24,855 nt of DNA from Lachnoclostridium sp. Lineage in GTDB: Bacteria > Bacillota_A > Clostridia > Lachnospirales > Lachnospiraceae. Position numbers and translations under genes: made by a program. Of this stretch, positions 1 to 7,243 are shown piece by piece (the stretch's first letter is position 1; each line of letters begins with the position of its first letter). The DNA lies in assembly GCA_015057755.1 (NCBI GenBank), contig SVDR01000038.1, forward strand, positions 1 through 24,855, given 5' to 3'. The notes under the pieces are model-generated. The model did no database searches and was not told the DNA's origin. It saw only the letters and a program-made list of their open reading frames with translations.

Positions 1-42
1 GTCGTATGCTTTTAATGTGATTCTCATAACCTGACTTGCCAT
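1..42 (-). CDS. rpsJ: 30S ribosomal protein S10 (N-terminal fragment)
   Basis: The window edge cuts this gene after 14 codons. They read MASQVMRITLKAYD, which matches the start of ribosomal protein S10 (family pattern M-x-x-x-x-x-R-I-x-L-K-A-Y-D). The ATG ends at position 42. A strong Shine-Dalgarno (AAAGGAGGCGAC on the minus strand, about 50-60) sits ahead of it. S10 is part of the 30S head and is normally the first gene of the S10-L3-L4-L23 operon, so the rest of that operon should lie beyond base 1. A long structured leader and a good promoter lie upstream. The fragment is short, but residues, SD and position agree well. Confidence 0.88.
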   Translation of the reverse strand, partial: MASQVMRITLKAYD

Positions 43-295
43 AAAAAAAGTCGCCTCCTTTTCGCACTTTTAACGAAGTACGACAAGTGGGTGACTGTAC
101 ACGGTCTCGCGTGTGTCCTGCATACTCACATCGTGAATCGCAATCAACTACGCGTTGTTATTGCCCCTTACCCTGAGCAACTGTTAACTTGGTACAGTGA
201 CTTGTCGCCATTTTTATAAATTGACATTCGCTCCACGGAAAACCCACCGAATTTCTCGGTGGCAACCTCACGCTTCACAGCTATCATGCCACAGC
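43..295 (-). promoter_or_regulatory. Structured 5' leader of rpsJ / S10 operon
   Basis: About 250 nt of untranslated RNA are predicted between the promoter at 302-330 and the rpsJ ATG. Paired elements visible on the minus strand: CGACAAGT (207-200) with ACTTGTCG (88-81) and ACTGTAC (198-192) with GTACAGT (100-94), which form a long-range closing helix. Inside it are a hairpin with GCAAT/ATTGC and CAAC/GTTG (140-164), TCAC/GTGA (126-136) and ACACG/CGTGT (99-114). A separate 7-bp hairpin lies at 244-262. Its arm at 259-262 could instead pair, as part of 259-264, with 287-292, giving two exclusive folds. This looks like an autoregulatory r-protein leader or attenuator. The class and the ligand are inferred. 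Confidence 0.6.
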
Positions 296-301
296 TCCAT
301 A

Positions 302-330
302 AAGATAACATATCTACAAAAAAATTGCAA
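302..330 (-). promoter_or_regulatory. Sigma-70-type promoter for rpsJ
   Basis: On the minus strand, TTGCAA (330-325) and TATCTT (307-302) are separated by exactly 17 nt that include a run of seven T. Transcription should start near 295, giving a leader of roughly 250 nt before rpsJ. Confidence 0.65.
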
Positions 331-396
331 GCATTTTTTCTTTGTTTTTTCTGTTTTTTTATCCGTACAATTTGCTTTGTGGATATCTTCCTTTTA

Positions 397-488
397 TATA
401 GAAGAAACACGCATTTTCTTCAACATTTCCCCCGCTGAGGTCCTCCCCTTGCAGCAGGAAACATCGTCTCATGCGCGTTTCTTCTATA
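397..488. repeat. 92-bp inverted-repeat (long hairpin) element
   Basis: The 18-bp arms at 397-414 and 471-488 (TATAGAAGAAAC...GCAT and its complement) are perfect except for one position that can form a G-U pair in minus-strand RNA. The 56-nt interior can pair further (TTTCC/GGAAA, then GCTG/CAGC). The element sits between the ctpA stop and the rpsJ promoter and has no T-run directly after it on either strand. It could end the ctpA transcript, protect its 3' end, or be a dispersed MITE-like palindrome. Which of these is not decidable from one copy. Confidence 0.65.
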
Positions 489-504
489 ATTAATATACTT
501 TGGT

Positions 505-1812
505 TTAATCCGCCTCTTCTATCTCTTCCAGAAGCGCCTCAACGGCTGCGCGGATCTGATTATCATCTTCCTTAGGAATCTCTACCAGAGTTTCCAGTTC
601 CTCATCCAGCTCCACGACAATATCCGGTTCAATACCTTCTTTATGAATGCATTCTCCAGACGGCACATAATAATACGCTGTCGTCAGTTTCAGAGCACTT
701 CCGTCCGGAAGCGGAAAAATACCCTGAGCAATGCCCTTGCCGAATGTCTTGGTTCCCACAATGGTTGCAAGTCCATGATCTTTCAGAGCGCCTGTCAGCA
801 CCTCCGAAGCACTTGCACTTTCTCCGTTGACAAGGACTGCGATCGGAATATCCAGCTGGTGTCCGTCCTTCGCAACGTAAGTGCTGTCCTCTACGCCTTT
901 GCCTTTAAAACTTACGATATCTTTTCCATCCGGGATCAGATAGTCTGCAATATCCTCAGCAGCATTTACCACACCGCCGCCGTTATTTCGAAGGTCTACG
1001 ATCAGTCCCTGCATCCCCTGCTCTTCCAGAGTGTCTACCGCGCCGATAAACTGAGCTGTAGAAACATCTTCAAAGGAGGATAATGCAATGTATCCGATCT
1101 TTTCTTCCAGCATTTCAAATTCCACTGTCGGATTCTGCACGATCCGGCGAGTCATCGTCAGGTCCACATAATCATCAATGGACTCACGATACACGGTCAG
1201 GGAAACCTCCGTTCCCTCTTCGCCTTTGATGTGGTCGCTGACTACAAGACTCAGATCCATACCGGAAATCTCCATGCCCTCAACGGCTGTGATAATGTCA
1301 CCCGGCAGCATTCCTGCCACATCCGCAGGTGCGTCCTTAAAGACCTTGACAACCGTCACAAGCCCCGTATAGACATTCTGACTGACCATGACACCAATAC
1401 CGCAGTATTCGCCTTCTGTGCTCTCGATGAGGCTTTTATACTCTTCCTCTGAATAATAGGAAGAATACGGATCCTGAAGAGAAGCCACATAGCCGAGGTA
1501 CATCCAGTCCATCGGATCTTTCCTCTCCGTTTCCTCATCGAACAGAAAATAGGTATCGATCAGTTTTTCAATATAATCCAGCTTATATCCGATTTCATAC
1601 AGCTCTAACTCTTCTTCCGTCACCTCATGCTCCGCGATGATATGTGAGCCGCCGTTATCGCCCGGAACAGCATTATCGTTTGCCTTGGCGCTGCGCGCCA
1701 CCAGCCAGATTCCGGAAGCAATTCCCACAACCGCCATAGCGCAAAATGCAGTGATCAGCGCGCCAACCAGCACACCTTTCCAAAACTTATTTTTATTATC
1801 TCTTTCTTCCAA
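505..1812 (-). CDS. S41-family C-terminal processing protease (CtpA/CtpB-like)
   Basis: This is a membrane-anchored serine protease of 435 aa. One N-terminal membrane segment spans about residues 13-39. A PDZ domain follows at about 130-220 (GIGVMV and the carboxylate-loop region). The S41 domain carries the Ser-Lys-Gln site: S334 in SASASE, K359 in TFGKG and Q363, with the 25- and 4-residue spacings of CtpB. The start is TTG at 1812, with AGGAG (1825-1821) eight bases upstream; an ATG eight bases further upstream is out of frame. It is the last gene of the ftsE-ftsX-M23 run, 35 bp after the M23 gene. That suggests it processes or degrades envelope proteins, perhaps the hydrolase next door, as Pseudomonas CtpA does with M23 enzymes. 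The substrate is inferred. Confidence 0.92.
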   Translation of the reverse strand: MEERDNKNKFWKGVLVGALITAFCAMAVVGIASGIWLVARSAKANDNAVPGDNGGSHIIAEHEVTEEELELYEIGYKLDYIEKLIDTYFLFDEETERKDPMDWMYLGYVASLQDPYSSYYSEEEYKSLIESTEGEYCGIGVMVSQNVYTGLVTVVKVFKDAPADVAGMLPGDIITAVEGMEISGMDLSLVVSDHIKGEEGTEVSLTVYRESIDDYVDLTMTRRIVQNPTVEFEMLEEKIGYIALSSFEDVSTAQFIGAVDTLEEQGMQGLIVDLRNNGGGVVNAAEDIADYLIPDGKDIVSFKGKGVEDSTYVAKDGHQLDIPIAVLVNGESASASEVLTGALKDHGLATIVGTKTFGKGIAQGIFPLPDGSALKLTTAYYYVPSGECIHKEGIEPDIVVELDEELETLVEIPKEDDNQIRAAVEALLEEIEEAD

Positions 1813-1847
1813 AATTCCATCTCCTGTTCTGTCAATCCACGCTGTCG

Positions 1848-3047
1848 TTACGGACTCACATACTTGCTCGGATTCACATATGTACCGTTGACACGAATAC
1901 CGAAATGCAGATGCGGTCCCGTCGAATAACCGGTCGAGCCGACCTTGGCGATCACCTGGCCCTGTTTTACCGTATCGCCCACTTTACAAAGTAATTTGGA
2001 AGCATGCATGTAGACCGTATAAACACCGCCGCCATGATTGATCATCACATAATTTCCAGCTGAATAACTATACGTGGAGACTACCACAGTTCCGCCGGCC
2101 GCTGCCAGAATATTGCTTCCGGTCGCCGCGCCGATATCGATACCCTGATGATTCGAGGACGCACCTTTGGTCGGTGACGTTCTGGAACCAAACTTGGATG
2201 TGATCCTTCCGCTGGCCGGGCACGGCCATATAAACTTAATATCTCCGATACTTTGTGTTTTATACGTTGTTCCGGATGATTCCGCTTTCTTCTTTGCAGC
2301 CTCTTCCTGGCGTCTGATCTCAGCTTCGATTGCCTTGATCGAGTCTTCCTGCTTCTTTAAGTCCTTCTGATACGCCGAAACATCTGCCTCTGCCGCATCG
2401 ATCTTGCTCTCCACAGCCTTCAGTTCCGCCTGCTTAGCTGCCAGAAGTTCCTCCACAGACGCATGTTTCGCTTCCGTCTGTTCCCGCAGTTCCAAAAGCT
2501 CTGCATGTTCTGTCTCCAGAACAGCTTTTGTCTCTGCGACCTGCTCTTTTGTGGCGATAAATTCATCCAGCTTTACTCTGTCGTATTCTGAGATCTTTCC
2601 AATGTACTCAGCCTTATTTAAAAGCTCCGACAAGGATCTCGCCTGCAGCAGCAGATCCACATAAGAACTGTCGCCTTTTTCATACATGTATTTAATGCGA
2701 AGCTTCATCGCATCGTACTGCTCAGCGGCCGTTGCCTCGGCTGCCTGCAGCTCTGTTGTCGTAATGGTAATCTGCTCTTCTTTTGCTTCAATGTCCGTAC
2801 TAAGCTGAGACAATTCTTCGCTGAGAGTTTCCAGAGTCGCGTCCATCTGCTTTACATAAGCAACCGCATCCCCCTTCAAAGCCTCCAGCTTTGCCAGTGT
2901 CTCCTTCGCACGTTTCATCTCCTGCTCGATCGCTGTCTTTTTCTTTTTCGCATCCGTCAATCCGCTCTTCGTCGCAAAAGACGGAAATGCAGCCAAAGCA
3001 CAGCACACAAACGTAAGAGCAGCCACAATCCATTTCTTTTTCTTCAT
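1848..3047 (-). CDS. Coiled-coil M23 peptidase, EnvC-like murein hydrolase (FtsEX partner)
   Basis: The 399-aa secreted protein has a signal peptide at residues 1-25 (KKKKW, hydrophobic core, FPSFA). A long Lys/Glu/Ala-rich coiled coil runs over about 33-255, and a C-terminal LytM/M23 domain covers about 275-399. All zinc and catalytic residues are present: H300 and D304 (HQGID), plus H380 and H382 (HLH). This differs from E. coli EnvC, whose LytM site is degenerate and which only activates amidases. The layout resembles EnvC and the PcsB/CwlO coiled-coil hydrolases that FtsX binds outside the membrane. ftsX ends 11 bp upstream and an AGGAG site precedes the ATG, so co-transcription with ftsEX is very likely. 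It probably cuts peptidoglycan cross-links at division or during elongation. Confidence 0.88.
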   Translation of the reverse strand: MKKKKWIVAALTFVCCALAAFPSFATKSGLTDAKKKKTAIEQEMKRAKETLAKLEALKGDAVAYVKQMDATLETLSEELSQLSTDIEAKEEQITITTTELQAAEATAAEQYDAMKLRIKYMYEKGDSSYVDLLLQARSLSELLNKAEYIGKISEYDRVKLDEFIATKEQVAETKAVLETEHAELLELREQTEAKHASVEELLAAKQAELKAVESKIDAAEADVSAYQKDLKKQEDSIKAIEAEIRRQEEAAKKKAESSGTTYKTQSIGDIKFIWPCPASGRITSKFGSRTSPTKGASSNHQGIDIGAATGSNILAAAGGTVVVSTYSYSAGNYVMINHGGGVYTVYMHASKLLCKVGDTVKQGQVIAKVGSTGYSTGPHLHFGIRVNGTYVNPSKYVSP

Positions 3048-3058
3048 TATATATGCTC

Positions 3059-3973
3059 CTACACACGCAGATGTTTGCGAATCGTCATAAAGCTGACGAT
3101 AAAACCAAGTCCGCCGCCCAGCGCCAGAGAAACTGCCACCATCATCGGATATACCTCTCCGATTGGGAGGAACTGAATGATTCCGGATAATAACTGGAAT
3201 CGTTCCATGACAAATTCTACTGCACTATTATATAGGAAGAACATCGCTCCCAGCGGGATCGCAGCGCCCACCAGACCGAGCAGTGTACCCTCCACCACAA
3301 ACGGGGCACGGATCATAAAATTCGTTGCACCGATCAGGCGCATGATCTTGTTCTCATTTTTTCGAAACTCTGCTGCCACATTGATCGTATTGCTGATCAG
3401 AAAAACCGCAACTGCCAGCAGCATGGTAAGGATCACACCGCACAGCAAAGTCAGGATCTTGTTGAAACTGGAAAGTCCTGCCACGGCGCTGTTGGAATAA
3501 TTTACTTTTCTCACGCCTGCTACACTCTGCAGGTAATCCACCATCGGACCCTGGTCTGCAATATCATACAGATAAATCTCATAGGAAGAAGATCCTGCCA
3601 GCGGATTGTCTTCTGCAAATCCTGCTGCCAGATCCGTATTTTCTCCAAAATACTCCGACTGAAACTCTTCCCACGCCTCTTCCGCAGAAATAAACTTCAT
3701 ATCCTTGATCACATTGCTCTTTTCCTGCTGGATCTTCGCACCGATCTCTTGAATCTCCGCACCGGACAATGTTTCCTCAAAGAAAACTGTAATTCCCATG
3801 GTAGACTCTGCAGAAACCACCATGTGCTGCACATTGGTGATCACGGAGAAGAATACGCAGAACAAAAAAATACATGCAGAAATGATCGCGGTAGACGCAA
3901 GGGAGAACCAGATATTTCTGCATATATTTATAATACCCTGTTTAAAACAGTACCAGAATGTGCTAATTCTCAT
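3059..3973 (-). CDS. ftsX: Cell division ABC transporter permease FtsX
   Basis: The 304-aa protein has the FtsX layout. A short cytoplasmic N-terminus leads to TM1 (about 20-45), then an extracellular domain (about 50-165), then three more membrane helices (about 170-195, 220-245 and 272-295). The conserved NENKIMRLIGAT stretch lies between TM2 and TM3. FtsX transmits FtsE ATP hydrolysis to an outside hydrolase or activator, here presumably the coiled-coil M23 protein encoded next. The start overlaps the last 11 bp of ftsE, so translation is coupled. The SD in front of this start is weak (GGCGGG), consistent with coupling. Confidence 0.94.
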   Translation of the reverse strand: MRISTFWYCFKQGIINICRNIWFSLASTAIISACIFLFCVFFSVITNVQHMVVSAESTMGITVFFEETLSGAEIQEIGAKIQQEKSNVIKDMKFISAEEAWEEFQSEYFGENTDLAAGFAEDNPLAGSSSYEIYLYDIADQGPMVDYLQSVAGVRKVNYSNSAVAGLSSFNKILTLLCGVILTMLLAVAVFLISNTINVAAEFRKNENKIMRLIGATNFMIRAPFVVEGTLLGLVGAAIPLGAMFFLYNSAVEFVMERFQLLSGIIQFLPIGEVYPMMVAVSLALGGGLGFIVSFMTIRKHLRV

Positions 3974-4649
3974 ATCGATACCCGCCTTCTTTCACGTCGC
4001 TGATCACGATACCTTTATCCATCGTGATCACACGCTTTTTCATCGTATTTACAAGTTCACGGCTGTGAGTTACCACGATCACGGTGGTTCCGCGACGGTT
4101 GATCTCCTCCAGCAGCTTCATGATCTCCATTGCATTCTGCGGGTCTAAATTTCCCGTAGGCTCATCAGCTAACAACACGGCCGGCTGATTGATCAGCGCT
4201 CTGGCAATTGCCACGCGCTGCTGCTCACCGCCGGAAAGCTGGTGCGGGAACGCTTTGTATTTCGATGAGAGGCCGACCAACTTCAGCATACGCGGAACCG
4301 CCTCTTTAATAGTACGTCCCGGTACACCGATCACTCTCTGGGCAAAGGCAATATTTTCGTAAACCGTCTTGTCTTTTAATAAACGGAAATCCTGGAACAC
4401 AACGCCCAGCGTTCTCCGGTATTTCGGAACGTAACGCCTCGGCATCGCACCAAGATCCATATCATTAACGACAACACGGCCGGAAGTCGGTTCAACCTCT
4501 TTTAAGAGAATTCTCAAAAGAGTGGATTTTCCCGAACCACTCCGGCCGGTAATAAAGACAAATTCACCATCTTCAATCAAGATGTCTACGCCTTTGAGCG
4601 CACGGCTGCTCTTATCGTAAGTCTTTGTCAATTTATTGATTTCAATCAT
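3963..4649 (-). CDS. ftsE: Cell division ATP-binding protein FtsE
   Basis: The 228-aa ABC ATPase has intact motifs: Walker A GRSGSGKST (35-43), Q-loop VFQDFRLL (85-90 region), signature LSGGEQQ (138-144), Walker B with DEPTGNLD (162-169), and the H-loop THSRE. Length and sequence are typical of FtsE. Its ATPase cycle drives FtsX to switch on peptidoglycan hydrolysis. The ATG follows the stop of the PucR-type regulator by one base and has only a distant GGAG, so it is probably translated by coupling to that gene. It overlaps ftsX downstream. Confidence 0.95.
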   Translation of the reverse strand: MIEINKLTKTYDKSSRALKGVDILIEDGEFVFITGRSGSGKSTLLRILLKEVEPTSGRVVVNDMDLGAMPRRYVPKYRRTLGVVFQDFRLLKDKTVYENIAFAQRVIGVPGRTIKEAVPRMLKLVGLSSKYKAFPHQLSGGEQQRVAIARALINQPAVLLADEPTGNLDPQNAMEIMKLLEEINRRGTTVIVVTHSRELVNTMKKRVITMDKGIVISDVKEGGYRYEN

Positions 4650-4650
4650 A

Positions 4651-5739
4651 TTAGTAATCTAAGTTCTCCATATATTTCATATACTTCACAACCATAAGGG
4701 CAATCTTGAATGTGATCGCATCCTCAAAAACACGGAGATCCAGACCGGTGCTCTTCTGAAGCTTGTCCAGACGGTATACCAGAGTATTTCTGTGAATGTA
4801 CAGCTGTCTGGATGTCTCTGATACGTTCAGGCTGTTCTCAAAGAATTTGTTGATCGTAGTCAGAGTCTCCTCGTCAAATTCATCCGGATTTTTTCCATCG
4901 AAAATCTCCTTAATGAACATACGGCAGAGCGGAATCGGAAGCTGGTAGATCAGACGTCCGATGCCCAGATTGGAATAAGCCACCACGTTTTTGCTGCTGT
5001 AGAAAATCTTTCCTACGTCCAGAGCCATCTTCGCCTCTTTGTAGGAACGGGAAACATCTTTAATTTCATTGACAATCGTACCAAAGGCAATATGCACTTT
5101 AGACATCGCCTCAGTATTGAGCATATCCAGAATGGTATTCGCTGTCTTCTCCAGGTCTTCGTATGTCTCGCCCGGTTTCACTTCGCGAACCAGAATGATA
5201 TTCTTCTCATCAACCGCTGTGATGAAATCCTTTGTCTTCGTAGAGAACAGGCTTCTCACAGTCTCAAGCGCATTGACATCCTTTTCGTTCTTTGTCTCGA
5301 TCAGGAAAACCACACGTTTCACATTGGTCTCAATGTGAAGCTTCTTCGCGCGATTATAAATATCCACCAGAAGAAGGTTGTCCAGAAGAAGATTCTTGAT
5401 AAAATTATCTTTGTCAAAACGCTCTTTGTACGCTACCAGAAGATTCTGAATCTGGAACGCAGCAAGTTTGCCCACCATATAAACATCATCGCTGCTTCCT
5501 TTTGCAAGCAGGATGTACTCTAACTGGTGTTCATCGAATACTTTGAAGAATTGATAGCCGGAAATCACCTGACTGTCAGCCGGAGATGCGGCAAAAGCGA
5601 GAACAGAACTCTCGTAATCCTCTGCGCGCTCAAATGTGGATGCTAATACTTTGCCCTCCACGTCGCAGACGCAAAGGTCAATCCTTGTAATTTCTTTCAG
5701 TCCGTCGATATTGGACTGTAAAATTTGGTTGGAAATCAT
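4651..5739 (-). CDS. PucR/CdaR-type helix-turn-helix transcriptional regulator
   Basis: The 362-aa protein has a CdaR/PucR layout. The N-terminal sensor-like region (about 1-130) resembles the sugar-diacid recognition fold (DLCVCDVEGKVLAST near 21-35). A middle GGDEF-related region spans about 140-290. The C-terminal PucR helix-turn-helix (about 305-355) carries NVSETSRQLYIHRNTLVYRL, the family hallmark. The start has AGGAGAGG upstream. It is adjacent to ftsE (one base apart), so it is transcribed with the division genes, unusual company for a catabolic regulator. Two TTGTACAA palindromes lie 85-115 bp upstream of its ATG and might be its own operators. The ligand is unknown; the family can sense small carbon or nitrogen compounds. 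Confidence 0.85.
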   Translation of the reverse strand: MISNQILQSNIDGLKEITRIDLCVCDVEGKVLASTFERAEDYESSVLAFAASPADSQVISGYQFFKVFDEHQLEYILLAKGSSDDVYMVGKLAAFQIQNLLVAYKERFDKDNFIKNLLLDNLLLVDIYNRAKKLHIETNVKRVVFLIETKNEKDVNALETVRSLFSTKTKDFITAVDEKNIILVREVKPGETYEDLEKTANTILDMLNTEAMSKVHIAFGTIVNEIKDVSRSYKEAKMALDVGKIFYSSKNVVAYSNLGIGRLIYQLPIPLCRMFIKEIFDGKNPDEFDEETLTTINKFFENSLNVSETSRQLYIHRNTLVYRLDKLQKSTGLDLRVFEDAITFKIALMVVKYMKYMENLDY

Positions 5740-5824
5740 AGCGTCCTCTCCTTTTCGAAATTGTAGACATATCTAGTTCTTATTTTAATACAAATTTACC
5801 AAAAAGAAAAGCAAAATTTTGTAT

Positions 5825-5853
5825 TTTTGTACAATATATATTTTGTACAATAT
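5825..5853. promoter_or_regulatory. Tandem TTGTACAA palindromes upstream of the PucR-type gene
   Basis: The 13-mer TTTTGTACAATAT occurs at 5825-5837 and 5841-5853, a 16-bp period, and each copy holds the perfect 8-bp palindrome TTGTACAA. A third TTGTACAA lies at 5931-5938, inside the last codons of the upstream ABC-like gene. The spacing and position suit an operator for the gene starting at 5739. No convincing -35 box accompanies the possible -10 TAAAAT near 5782-5787, so the promoter here is uncertain. The rest of 5740-5919 is AT-rich. Confidence 0.4.
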
Positions 5854-5877
5854 GTTTTATTTTTTCAGCAGAATAAC

Positions 5878-5907
5878 GAAACCGGAACGAAATATCGCCC
5901 CGGTTTC
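5878..5907 (-). terminator. Hairpin after the ABC-like gene (weak terminator)
   Basis: GAAACCGG and CCGGTTTC (5900-5907 and 5878-5885) form a perfect 8-bp stem with a 14-nt loop, 12 bases after the stop of the upstream gene. No U-run follows on the minus strand, so termination may be partial and allow read-through into the PucR-type regulator. Confidence 0.45.
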
Positions 5908-5919
5908 TGTTCAAATAGC

Positions 5920-7029
5920 CTAGTATACAATTGTACAATCTGTTTCTCTGTCAAAAATCTGGATCTTATCCGCATCGAGCGCCAGAACCACCGTACTTCC
6001 CTCGCCTCCTGCCGGCATCTCCTCAGTCATACAGAGACCGGATGTCTCCTCCATAATAAATCGTAGCATCGGTCTGGAATATAACTGCTCCATTCCCTGT
6101 ATTTTACATGTTAATTCGCCCTCGCCGCCCTTTTTCTTGCCAGAAACTACACTCAGAGCATCTGCTCTCATACCAATGAGAACTTCTTTCTTTAAATATG
6201 CGCGCTCCAAAAGTACACTGCCCTTTTCAGCCGGTAACAGAACTTTCCCCTTCTTGAAACTAAGACCAACTTCTCCATTCTGCTCATACACACTTGCCAC
6301 AAAGAAGTTCATCGGCGGATATCCGACAACTCCGGCCACATAACTGGTCTTCGGATGTGTAAATAGATTTTCAGGAGTATCGTCCTGACAGATTTCACCG
6401 TCACTCATAACGATCATACGGCTTCCGAGTGTCATTGCGGATTTCTGATTCTCCGTCACATAAATAACTGTCATATCCATCTTCTCATGAATATTTAAGA
6501 ACTTCTGACGGATAACTTCCTGAATCTCTTCATCCAGATCCGCAATGGTACTGTCCATCAAAAGAACTTTCGGTCTGCGCATCAACGCACGTCCCAACAG
6601 TGTCTGGTAAGTCTGGTAAGTTGTCAGCTCCTCCGGAAGTTTATCCAGAATCGGGCTGAGATTCAACTCTGCAGCTGTTTCCTTTACGCGTTTTTCAATT
6701 TCATCCTGTCCGACTTTCGCCATACGGAGCGCAAATGTCAGATTTTCTCTTACCGTCATATGCGGATAAAGAACACTGTTTCGGAAAATCATCGCTACAC
6801 TTCGTTCTCTTGGCTCTGCATTTGTTACATCCACGCCATCCATATATAAAGAACCGGACGTAATTTCTTCCAGACCGGCAATCATACGGAGCAATGTAGA
6901 TTTTCCGCATCCGTCCGGACCGGACAAAACAAGAAGTTCATGGTCTTTAATCTCTAAATTAAAATCCTTGATCGCCTGCTGGCCACCCGGATAGATTTTG
7001 TTTATATTTTTGAATAATAAACGGGACAT
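5920..7029 (-). CDS. MalK/UgpC-like ABC protein with degenerate ATPase motifs (pseudo-ATPase)
   Basis: The 369-aa full-length protein is collinear with MalK/MsmK/UgpC sugar-importer ATPases, including the C-terminal TOBE-like regulatory region (about 235-365). Walker A is intact (GPDGCGKST, 37-45). The other catalytic motifs are changed. The Q-loop glutamine is R83 (IFRNS). The LSGGQ signature reads LTTYQ (135-139). The Walker B glutamate is S160 (LLMDS in place of LLDEP). The switch histidine is E193 (VTENQ in place of VTHDQ). It may bind ATP but should hydrolyse it poorly or not at all. The frame is open throughout with a good GGGAGG site, so this is not simple decay. No permease or binding-protein genes adjoin it; a PucR-type regulator follows. 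By analogy with MalK controlling MalT, a signalling role is possible (inference). Confidence 0.85.
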   Translation of the reverse strand: MSRLLFKNINKIYPGGQQAIKDFNLEIKDHELLVLSGPDGCGKSTLLRMIAGLEEITSGSLYMDGVDVTNAEPRERSVAMIFRNSVLYPHMTVRENLTFALRMAKVGQDEIEKRVKETAAELNLSPILDKLPEELTTYQTYQTLLGRALMRRPKVLLMDSTIADLDEEIQEVIRQKFLNIHEKMDMTVIYVTENQKSAMTLGSRMIVMSDGEICQDDTPENLFTHPKTSYVAGVVGYPPMNFFVASVYEQNGEVGLSFKKGKVLLPAEKGSVLLERAYLKKEVLIGMRADALSVVSGKKKGGEGELTCKIQGMEQLYSRPMLRFIMEETSGLCMTEEMPAGGEGSTVVLALDADKIQIFDRETDCTIVY

Positions 7030-7068
7030 TCGTTTCCTCCCAATATACTGACTTTATAATTATATGGT

Positions 7069-7118
7069 ACACAACTTCTTGTGTTTTTTCCATATGGCAA
7101 AACGCCAAAATATTGGCG
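7069..7118. promoter_or_regulatory. Two inverted repeats upstream of the ABC-like gene
   Basis: ACACAA-CTTC-TTGTGT (7069-7084) and CGCCAA-AATA-TTGGCG (7103-7118) are short perfect inverted repeats 40-90 bp upstream of the start at 7029. A TATAAT-like hexamer lies at 7060-7065 on the minus strand, but no good -35 is seen at the right spacing. They may be operator sites; this is a weak call. Confidence 0.3.
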
Positions 7119-7182
7119 CAAATTCCATGAATTTTGTATATGACCGATCTGACATTGGGAATTTTTCCATTATGCTCACGAA

Positions 7183-7209
7183 AAAAGCGCCCTCATCGAG
7201 GACGCTTTT
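7183..7209 (-). terminator. Rho-independent terminator after ridA
   Basis: On the minus strand AAAAGCGTCCTC pairs with GAGGGCGCTTTT (12 bp including one G-U) around a 3-nt loop, followed by more T (7182-7181). It lies 35 bases after the ridA stop and closes the thioesterase-cvfB-ridA unit. Confidence 0.88.
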
Positions 7210-7243
7210 GTAAAAAATGACGATTTTCTTTTTTGCGCTTCAA

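Noticed and set aside
168..410. 80-aa open frame on the minus strand, overlapping the rpsJ leader
   Set aside because: It runs across the rpsJ promoter and structured leader, has no good SD and no recognisable domain.
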